Positions 56,620-64,000 of a DNA stretch of 64,000 nucleotides are shown here, one piece after another. The stretch's first letter is position 1; the number at the start of each line of letters is the position of its first letter. The DNA comes from Candidatus Aminicenantota bacterium. GTDB taxonomy: Bacteria; Acidobacteriota; Aminicenantia; Aminicenantales; Aminicenantaceae. The notes beneath the pieces were generated by a model, which ran no database searches, was not told where the DNA came from, and saw only the letters and a list, made by a program, of their open reading frames with translations. A program made the position numbers and the translations under genes. Location: positions 47,328-111,327 of the forward strand of contig JAUVXM010000001.1 in assembly GCA_030603565.1 (NCBI GenBank). Reading direction: 5' to 3'.

Positions 56620-58284
56620 TTACCTGCCGGCCATCATGGCTTCTATATCTTCCCGAACTGTGCCGATGGGTTTGATATTGAATTTTTCCACCAGGACATT
56701 GACTACAGTTGGGGAAAGAAAAGCCGGCAAGGTAGGTCCCAAGCGGATGCCCTGAACACCGAGGAAGAGAAGGGCTAGCAGGACTGCGACTGCCTTTTGC
56801 TCGTACCAAGCGATGTCGTATGAGATGGGCAGCTTGTTGATATCGTCAAGCCCGAAGACTTCTTTCAGTTTCAAGGCAATGACCACAAGAGAGTATGAAT
56901 CGTTGCACTGGCCTGCATCGAGCACGCGGGGAATGCCGCCGATGTCGCCAAGATTAAGTTTGTTGTAACGGTATTTCGCACAGCCGGCTGTGAGAATCAC
57001 TGTATCGTCGGGCAGATTTTCCGCTACTTCCGTATAGTAGCTTCTTGTTTTCTGGCGGCCGTCGCATCCGGCCATAACGATAAAGCGCTTGATCGCCCCG
57101 GATTTGACTGCTTCGACTACTTTGTCCGCCAAGGCAAGAACCTGATTGTGGGCGAATCCGCCGACGATCTTGCCTTTTTCAATTTCGGTTGGGGGATTAC
57201 ATTTTTTGGCCAATTCGATGATTTCAGAGAAATCTTTGGCCGCGTCTTTGGCCCTGTCGGGTATATGCTTTGCCCCGGTATAGCCGACCAAGCCCGTTGT
57301 AAACAGCCGATTTAAGTAGGTATTGTTTTTTCTTAAAGGAACAAGACAATTGGTAGTCAGAAGAATCGGTCCGTTGAATGTCTCGAATTCCTTGTTCTGA
57401 TGGAACCAGGAGCTGCCATAATTGCCTACAAAATGATCGTACTTTTTAAAAGACGGATAGTAATTAGCCGGAAGCATCTCCCCGTGGGTGTAGACATCGA
57501 TACCCGTGCCTTTGGTCTGGTTAAGCAGTTCTTCCATGTCTTTTAAGTCATGGCCACTGATCAGAATTCCCGAATTATTACGAACGCCGATGTTCACTTC
57601 GGTGATTTCCGGATGACCGAAGGCGGAGGTGTTAGCCTCATCCAACAGCGCCATGGTATTAACCGACGTTTCTCCGGCTTTCATGACCAGCCCCACCATC
57701 TTGTCCACTGACAGGTCCTTTGTGGTTGAAGCCAGGGCCTCCATCATAAAATCGTAGACCTCATCTTTTTCAAATCCCAGGATCGCGGCATGATCTGCAT
57801 AAGCGGCAATTCCCTTCAGGCCGATGATCAGAAGCTCCCGTAGGGAACGGACATCTTCGTTTCCGGTTGCCAGAACGCCGACTGACTTGGCTTTTTCTTT
57901 AAATGCGGCCGCATCATCTGAAAACCAGGTGGCGGAATCGTGTAATGGCTCGTCAAAATCCTTGCCGTCCTTTTCTTTGTAGGCGGCCATAAACCTATCC
58001 CTCAACTGATTCCGCTGCCAAAGGCCTTCCCTGATCATGGCAATGAACCGCTCATTGTCCCAGTTTGCGTTTGTGATGGTTGCAAACAAGCCTTTGGTCA
58101 CAAACAGGGCTGCCTCCCTATCTGTAATTCCGAACTTTTTGAGTCTCTCGCCATAAACGGCAATCCCTTTTAATACATATATTAAAAGGTCCTGAAGATT
58201 GGCGGTATCTTCCGGTTTACCGCAAACACCCTTGACTGTGCAGCCTTCGTTTTTGGCTGTCTCTTGACATTGAAAACAGAACAT
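56620..58284 (-). CDS. hcp: Hydroxylamine reductase / hybrid cluster protein
   Basis: '[48 protein letters not shown]', '[33 protein letters not shown]', '[23 protein letters not shown]'; start trimmed to MFCFQC. Confidence 0.97.
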   Translation of the reverse strand: MFCFQCQETAKNEGCTVKGVCGKPEDTANLQDLLIYVLKGIAVYGERLKKFGITDREAALFVTKGLFATITNANWDNERFIAMIREGLWQRNQLRDRFMAAYKEKDGKDFDEPLHDSATWFSDDAAAFKEKAKSVGVLATGNEDVRSLRELLIIGLKGIAAYADHAAILGFEKDEVYDFMMEALASTTKDLSVDKMVGLVMKAGETSVNTMALLDEANTSAFGHPEITEVNIGVRNNSGILISGHDLKDMEELLNQTKGTGIDVYTHGEMLPANYYPSFKKYDHFVGNYGSSWFHQNKEFETFNGPILLTTNCLVPLRKNNTYLNRLFTTGLVGYTGAKHIPDRAKDAAKDFSEIIELAKKCNPPTEIEKGKIVGGFAHNQVLALADKVVEAVKSGAIKRFIVMAGCDGRQKTRSYYTEVAENLPDDTVILTAGCAKYRYNKLNLGDIGGIPRVLDAGQCNDSYSLVVIALKLKEVFGLDDINKLPISYDIAWYEQKAVAVLLALLFLGVQGIRLGPTLPAFLSPTVVNVLVEKFNIKPIGTVREDIEAMMAGR

Positions 58285-58383
58285 TGAAATCCTCCTTTTT
58301 GAGTTACAGGTTTTATTTATCGAACTACGGAGCTTGATAAAGGCAAGGGCCTTTCGCAAACAACGCGGCCTTTAAAGCGTGTT

Positions 58384-59562
58384 TTATATGAAACCATGCT
58401 CTCTATGCTTTTCCGCAACATTAGCAGCCAGGTCGCTTAATGCCTTGAAATCCTCCCCTAATGGCGCCCCCTTGCTGAGGACAGGTTCTAAGAGCTCTAC
58501 CTTGAGATTGGGGATCATTCCCGCGAGTGTTTCTACTGCTTTCCCACCCCATCCATAGGAACCAATAATTGAAAGGAATTTTACTTTTGGCCGCAGTGCA
58601 TTTGCCAAAAAGGCGCTATTAGCAGCGTAAGGATGGGGGCCTGCCAGGACTGTGGGTGTGCCAATCACGATTGTGGCCGCGTCAACCAAGGCCATAGCGA
58701 GTTTCCCAATGTCGGTTACGGCAAGGTTGAACTGTTCCACCCTTACACCTTTTTCCACAAGGGCCGAGACAAAATAATCTACCATCTGTTTTGTGCTTCC
58801 ATGCATTGATACGTACGGCAGAACTACCGAGTTTCGGGGAGGGCTTAATATCCAGTCATGATAGGCATCAATAATGAAGGATGGGCGGGGATATATTGCC
58901 CCATGACTGGGGGCGATCATATCTATCTCATAAGGCTTGAGTTTCTCCAAATTTTTTTTGATCATATTCCGGAAGGGCATCATGATCTCGGCAAAGTAGC
59001 GCTTTGCCGCTTCATAGACGCGCCCTTCATCTGTGACATAGAGATCGGTTGTTGCCATATGAGAACCGAGAAAATCACAACTGAAAAGAATTCTGTCTTC
59101 TTTCAGATAGGTCACCATGGTCTCCGGCCAATGAACCCAGGGAGTGTGGATAAATCTCAAAGTCTTATCCCCGAGAGACAGAGTCTCTCCATCTTCGACA
59201 GTTAGGAAAGACTCCGCGGGTATTTGAAGAAGATCGATAAGCATTCCCTTTGCTTTGGGGGTTGAGATCAGCTTGGCGCTGGGGTATTTTTTGAGAATCT
59301 GCGGGATTGTGCCAGAGTGATCCTGCTCGGCATGCTGTGAAATAATGTAATCGATTTCAGGGACGCCCTCAAGCTGGGCCAGAAGCTCATCGGCCATGGG
59401 AGGATCAACCGAATCCAGCAAGGCAGTCTTCTCACTTCCTTCAATAAGATAGACGTTATAGCTGGTTCCATCCGGGAGAGGGATAAGAGAATCGAACAGA
59501 CGGCTGTCCCAATCCACGGCCCCCATCCAGTAAATGCGGTCCTTGATTTTTCTTGCTTTCAT
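58384..59562 (-). CDS. FprA-family A-type flavodiiron protein
   Basis: 'SQHAEQDHSGTIPQIL' diiron ligands, 'HTPWVHWPETMVTYL', 'FSCDFLGSH', flavodoxin domain 'VSMHGSTKQMVDYF', 'PTVLAGPHPYA'. Confidence 0.96.
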   Translation of the reverse strand: MKARKIKDRIYWMGAVDWDSRLFDSLIPLPDGTSYNVYLIEGSEKTALLDSVDPPMADELLAQLEGVPEIDYIISQHAEQDHSGTIPQILKKYPSAKLISTPKAKGMLIDLLQIPAESFLTVEDGETLSLGDKTLRFIHTPWVHWPETMVTYLKEDRILFSCDFLGSHMATTDLYVTDEGRVYEAAKRYFAEIMMPFRNMIKKNLEKLKPYEIDMIAPSHGAIYPRPSFIIDAYHDWILSPPRNSVVLPYVSMHGSTKQMVDYFVSALVEKGVRVEQFNLAVTDIGKLAMALVDAATIVIGTPTVLAGPHPYAANSAFLANALRPKVKFLSIIGSYGWGGKAVETLAGMIPNLKVELLEPVLSKGAPLGEDFKALSDLAANVAEKHREHGFI

Positions 59563-59881
59563 AGCTGTTCCTCCTTTTGCATAGGTTTCCATATGTTATG
59601 CTCCATTGTTGGGGCTTTTGGGGATTGCCACTTCCTCAGTAATAGCCCGATAAAATAGTGGCCAGACGGTTTTTCTGTGATAGACCATGTAATATCAAAA
59701 TGTAACATTGTTTGAGCCATATGTAAAGAATCAGGCTGACTTTGAAGTCAGATTGGGTAAAGAACCTTGATCCCTGTGAATGTGCTGGAGCAATCCCTGG
59801 GGATTCCGACCAAAAAATTGTACATAAAAGCCTTAGAATCCCGCTTCTATTTGCTAACAGGTCAAGATATGGGTAAATAAT

Positions 59882-61090
59882 TCAATAGTCCAGGTTAGCA
59901 GATGCCTGCTTTTTTTTATCCTTTACAAATATGAATAGTCCCATTGAAATTATCGACAAGGCAAATCCATAAACAAACGTTGATTCCGGACTAATTTTTT
60001 CCCAAAGCGAGCCAGCAATAAATCCACCCGGAAGTGCGACCAGCCCTATTGCTGTATGAAATATTCCTAATGAAGTTGCTTTTAGGTGCTTTGGTGCTAA
60101 ATCTACTACAAATGCTCTTTGAACACCATCGATCATCGCATAGAATATCCCATAAGTAACAAAAAATAACAGGATTGTAAAATTATTTGAAGTAAATATT
60201 AGGCCAATGGAAGTTATTGCATATACTAAATAGCCCGTTATCAAAATTGGCTTTCTGCCGATTTTATCGGATAATATTCCAAAAGGTATTATGCAAATAG
60301 TATAAACGATATAAAATAGAACATAGAGAAGTATTGCCATATTATCAGCTAATCCTATGTTTTGGGCCCTTAACAATAAAAAGGCATAGCCAAAATGCCC
60401 TAAGGCAAATATTGAAGATACAATTATAAATAGTCTTAAATTTGGAGGTAATTCCTTAAAACTTAGCTTAATTTGTGCTTCTTTTGCTTCTATTTTTATA
60501 GGGGCATTTTTTTCTTGGATAAATAAAATGGCAAATACAGCGATTATTGAAGGAATAAAAGCAAATAGGAAGATATTTCGGTATCCAAAAGTTGGCAGGA
60601 GGATAAAAGCTAAAATAGCTCCTAATACTGAACCAATACCATCCATAGCTCTCTGAAAACCATAAGCCTTCCCTCTAACGCTTTCGTCACAGGATTCAGC
60701 TAAAAGTGCATCTCTTGGCGCGCTTCTTAAACCTTTGCCAATTCTTTCTATTACCCTGATAAAAAGAACAAAAGACCAAGCATTGGCAAAAGCAAATAAT
60801 GGTTTTGTTATAGATGACAGAGAATAGCCAAATAAAAGAAAACGTTTCCTTTTATTTATTTTGTCAGACCAATAGCCAGATAAAACTTTCAATAAAGAAG
60901 CTGTTGTTTCTGCGGCCCCTTCAACAATACCCACTACATGAGCGCCGGCACTCAAGACGGTGGTCAAGAATAAAGGAATTAAAGGAAAGACCATCTGGCT
61001 ACTGAGGTCAGTAAATAAACTAACTAATCCCAAAATAAATATATTTTTAGAAATACCTTTGAATATTTGAATTTGTTTATCCTTCTTCAT
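59882..61090 (-). CDS. MFS transporter
   Basis: 402 aa, 12-TM-like; 'LFTDLSSQMVFPLIPLFLTTVL', 'SGYWSDKINKRKRFLLFGY', 'RIGKGLRSAPRDALLAES'. Confidence 0.93.
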   Translation of the reverse strand: MKKDKQIQIFKGISKNIFILGLVSLFTDLSSQMVFPLIPLFLTTVLSAGAHVVGIVEGAAETTASLLKVLSGYWSDKINKRKRFLLFGYSLSSITKPLFAFANAWSFVLFIRVIERIGKGLRSAPRDALLAESCDESVRGKAYGFQRAMDGIGSVLGAILAFILLPTFGYRNIFLFAFIPSIIAVFAILFIQEKNAPIKIEAKEAQIKLSFKELPPNLRLFIIVSSIFALGHFGYAFLLLRAQNIGLADNMAILLYVLFYIVYTICIIPFGILSDKIGRKPILITGYLVYAITSIGLIFTSNNFTILLFFVTYGIFYAMIDGVQRAFVVDLAPKHLKATSLGIFHTAIGLVALPGGFIAGSLWEKISPESTFVYGFALSIISMGLFIFVKDKKKQASANLDY

Positions 61091-61245
61091 TTTTATCTAT
61101 CTATAGTGTATAACAATTACTATACTGGATGCTGTATTTTGCTCAAAATGTGACGTACAGTATAGTAATTATTAGGCATAAAATCAAAAAATGAAATATT
61201 CGGTTCAGAAAAGGATTGGGCGACATCCTATATAAGGATTTGGAA

Positions 61246-62700
61246 ATGAAAAAATATATTTTTTTTACAATACTGATATTATTTTATTCTTGGTCAGTAT
61301 TTGCTCATTCAGGCAAGTTAAAAGATCATGTAATTATTGATACAGATGCAGCGGCTGATGATTTACGTGCTATTTGTCTATTATTAGCTTCTGATGAAAT
61401 AGAAGTAATTGCCATAACAACATCCGATGGCGCCTTAAATCCGGATAATGGGTTATTAAGAGTTAGGGATTTACTCAAAAGTTTCGGTCATGAAGGAATC
61501 CTTACAGCTTCCGGTGAAATCCTCCAAACAAATCCACCGCCATGGAGAAGATTTTCTCAAAAAATAAACTGGGGAGATGGAGGTTTTGTTGAAACAAATA
61601 GAGATAGAAATGCTGCGGATTTAATCATTTCCTCAATTGAAGCAGAAAAAAAACTTGTAACAGTAGTCTGTTTAAGTTCATTAACTAATATTTCAAATGC
61701 TTTCCGCATTAAACCGGAAATAAAAAAAGGCATAGAAAAAATTGTTTGGTATAATGATAATATTCATCCAAACTCAGGAACAAATTATGAAATTGACAAA
61801 GCAGCAGCTGATCATATTTTGAGTATGGATATTACAATAAATGTTGTGAGCAATTTAAATAATAAATCAATTGGATTTACTGAAAAGTTATTACAATCAA
61901 TAGAAAATATCAAAACACCTTATGCTCAAAAAATTGCAAAATCTCACCGCCAGAATGAAGTTTTTCAAAAAATCAAAATTAATCACTTAAAACTTTGGGA
62001 TGATTTAGTTGCGTTATATCTGCTACATCCAAAATTGTTTAAGACAAAAATAATCGAAAAGTATCCCAATCAGAGTATCAGCCGTGTTTTAAAATCAAAC
62101 AAAATTGAAGAAAAAATTATTGAAATATTATCTTGCCATAACGAAGAACGGAGTATTGTTTTTAAACAATTTCCTAGCGATTCAAATTTATTCAGAGAAG
62201 ATATCAGCCAATTTATGAATCAAATAATTGAAAGGTACGGAAAAGAAGAATGGAAAATTGTTATTTTAACAAATGAATTTCACGACCATTTAGGAATTTA
62301 CTCAATTATTGGCGCAAAAATGGGACTGAGAGCAAGAGAATACTTTAAGGTTGGACTTGATGAATTATTAGTACTTTCTTATGCTGGCAGTCAGCCGCCT
62401 ATCAGTTGCCTTAATGATGGTTTGCAAGTAAGTACAGGAGCAACTCTTGGGCATGGTACTATTTCTATGATAAAAGATTTGCCTCAATTACCGAAGGCAC
62501 TTTTTACTTTTAAAAACACCACAATAAGTCTTCAACTAAAGCAAGATTATTGGGAAATAGTTAAAAAAGATATAAAACAAGGGATTAAACAATATGGGTT
62601 TTTGACTAATAATTATTGGTTTTTTATTCGTGAACTTGCAATCAGATATTGGCTGGATTGGAATAGAAAAGATATTTTTAATATAGAAATAATAGATTAA
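61246..62700 (+). CDS. Nucleoside hydrolase-like domain fused to C-terminal FmdE-like domain, secreted
   Basis: Signal peptide; 'HVIIDTDAAADDLRAICLLLASDEIEVIAITTSDG'; C-terminal 'HDHLGIYSIIGAKMGLRAREYFKVGLDELLVLSYAGSQPPISCLNDGLQVSTGATLGHGTI'. Confidence 0.85.
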   Translation: MKKYIFFTILILFYSWSVFAHSGKLKDHVIIDTDAAADDLRAICLLLASDEIEVIAITTSDGALNPDNGLLRVRDLLKSFGHEGILTASGEILQTNPPPWRRFSQKINWGDGGFVETNRDRNAADLIISSIEAEKKLVTVVCLSSLTNISNAFRIKPEIKKGIEKIVWYNDNIHPNSGTNYEIDKAAADHILSMDITINVVSNLNNKSIGFTEKLLQSIENIKTPYAQKIAKSHRQNEVFQKIKINHLKLWDDLVALYLLHPKLFKTKIIEKYPNQSISRVLKSNKIEEKIIEILSCHNEERSIVFKQFPSDSNLFREDISQFMNQIIERYGKEEWKIVILTNEFHDHLGIYSIIGAKMGLRAREYFKVGLDELLVLSYAGSQPPISCLNDGLQVSTGATLGHGTISMIKDLPQLPKALFTFKNTTISLQLKQDYWEIVKKDIKQGIKQYGFLTNNYWFFIRELAIRYWLDWNRKDIFNIEIID

Positions 62701-62912
62701 TGGCATATGTATTCTTAATCATAATATCTCTTCTTTCTATAATCATAGTCTGTGCTTCAAATGGATTATTTTTTCTTTTTGCATTTAATGAAGACAAATG
62801 GAATGAAAATAAATTTGGTCCAGTTGTTAAAAATCAACAAGGTGCTTTTCTATTTCAGGATAAATTTTATCTATTTTTTCTTGAATTTTTATGGTTTTAC
62901 TTAAGGCAGTAA
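62700..62912 (+). pseudogene. Truncated hypothetical membrane protein; 3' part is antisense to the ISP fragment
   Basis: First ~46 codons read like a TM protein directly after the nucleoside hydrolase stop; the remainder overlaps the opposite-strand gene end at 62827. Confidence 0.45.
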
Positions 62913-63294
62913 CGATACGGCAATACCGCGGCGCATCGTCCATTATTCTGCCTTTTCGATCTTTCAGATATTTATGCAAGACCTGATAACCGCCGATATG
63001 ATAATTCCAGACTTCCGGCGCAATACCTTCAAAATATTTATCTTTATTGATGTAAACGCGCTGTTCATCTTCTTGGTAGATTAATTTTTCAATGCGGTCG
63101 TTCTCGCCGGAGCCTTGAAATTTAGCAACCGGCGGATTGAGAGCCGGACTTTTTAGTAGATGCAAGTCAGCCAGTTCTTTGCCAAGCTCATCTTTAACAG
63201 TTGCAAAATATAAGTTATTTAAATAAAGCAAGATACAAGCAGCAAAAAAGTTCTTGGCACTACCAATTTCTTTTTTTCTTTGATGTAAGCTCAT
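62827..63294 (-). pseudogene. C-terminal remnant of type ISP restriction-modification enzyme (specificity domain)
   Basis: 'KELADLHLLKSPALNPPVAKFQGSGENDRIEKLIYQEDEQRVYINKDKYFEGIAPEVWNYHIGGYQVLHKYLKDRKGR' matches the ISP C-terminal domain; the methylase part is absent and replaced by a transposase. Confidence 0.82.
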
Positions 63295-64000
63295 AATTCC
63301 CTAATCGTAGGAGGAAGAGCAACTCCTACAGCCTGGAATATCTTTCCGCATGTTCCCAGACATTGGCTGCGGACTGCCAGGCGTTTTGAGTTCTCTTGTA
63401 TAACTGTTTCTTGAAGAGCCTTTAAATCCTGTTTAATGTCAGACCATTCAAAGCTTAATCCTGCCTCCTGGAGACGACGATTCAACTCTTTTCTCAGGAC
63501 AAGAGCCAAAAAGCTACAGAACACATGCCCCCGGATTGTTTCATCCCGTTGATGAAAGACGGGTCGAGTTTCCAATATGGACTTTATATCTCTGAAAACC
63601 TGTTCCACCTGCCAGAGCTCTTTATACTTGAGTGCGACCTGCTCGGAAGCAAGATTGGTATTGGTCCTCAGCACCCATTTGCCATCGAATCTTGAGGCAG
63701 CTTCTATCTTGCTTTGATCAATCCTAACAGCATTACGATCGAATTTGAGATACTTGCGGTATCCCTTGTTGCCAATCAATTGTTTTGGATTTTTTGCGAC
63801 TCTATCTTTTAAAGACTCTACAATAGCCTGGCGATCGGAAGCATCTTTTCTGGCCTGCTTGGTGTTAAGACAGACAATGTAGCGATTCTCTGAAACCCAG
63901 ACTTCCTTTACCTTAAGCGGGGCTGGGTCCTTTAAGCTCTGACCCTCGGGTGAAACTTCCTTATAACGCCCTCTCCGAGATAAAACATCTCGTTTAATCT
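63291..64000 (-). mobile_element. IS4/IS1634-like transposase, truncated by window edge
   Basis: 'GNKGYRKYLKFDRNAVRIDQSKIEAASRFDGKWVLRTNTNLASEQVALKYKELWQVEQVFRDIKSILETRPVFHQRDETIRGHVFCSFLALVL'; the open frame continues to the edge as IKRDVLSRRGRYKEVSPEGQSLKDPAPLKVKEVWVSENRYIVCLNTKQARKDASDRQAIVESLKD. Confidence 0.9.

Noticed and set aside
59878-59896. ATTCAATAGTCCAGGTTAG at the MFS gene end resembles the repeat family's end
   Set aside because: Only a short partial match without any internal module; could be chance.
1-64000. CRISPR arrays, rRNA, tRNA
   Set aside because: No regularly spaced ~30-bp direct repeats, rRNA-like stretches or tRNA cloverleafs noticed by eye. A tRNAscan/Infernal run would be needed to exclude tRNAs or small riboswitches rigorously.

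Overview
This window is a gene-dense, near-complete stretch of a bacterial chromosome, probably from an uncultured or anaerobic lineage. The peptidase-rich content (S46, S9, DUF885, M28) is loosely Aminicenantes/Acidobacteriota-like, but this is inference only. The left edge holds the end of a defense operon on the minus strand: hsdS (half-size) - hsdM - rhuM - an HNH nuclease cut by the window edge. The HNH N-terminus, which is absent from the supplied ORF track, resembles HNH-SAVED (Cap5-type) effectors. The interior carries thiS/thiF, a GNAT protein, ApbE, surface glycosylation genes, a two-component system, S46/DUF885/S9/M28 peptidases, a TRAP transporter, a primary-type sigma factor and a sulfatase. 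It also carries an alr-GNAT fusion / methyltransferase / symporter / GT9 operon, a Gfo/Idh + DUF1080 pair, fbp, IcmF, a RelE/antitoxin pair, hcp + fprA, and a nucleoside hydrolase-FmdE fusion. The right edge holds a truncated type ISP restriction-modification C-terminus abutting an IS4/IS1634-like transposase. The most striking non-coding signal is a family of about 13 modular intergenic repeats. They share TIR-like ends (CCTGRAYTATTCAYRA), a unit length of about 253 bp in four full copies, nested and deleted derivatives, and two stems with compensatory base changes between copies. No rRNA, tRNA or CRISPR array was recognised by eye. All functional names are from sequence recognition without database searches.
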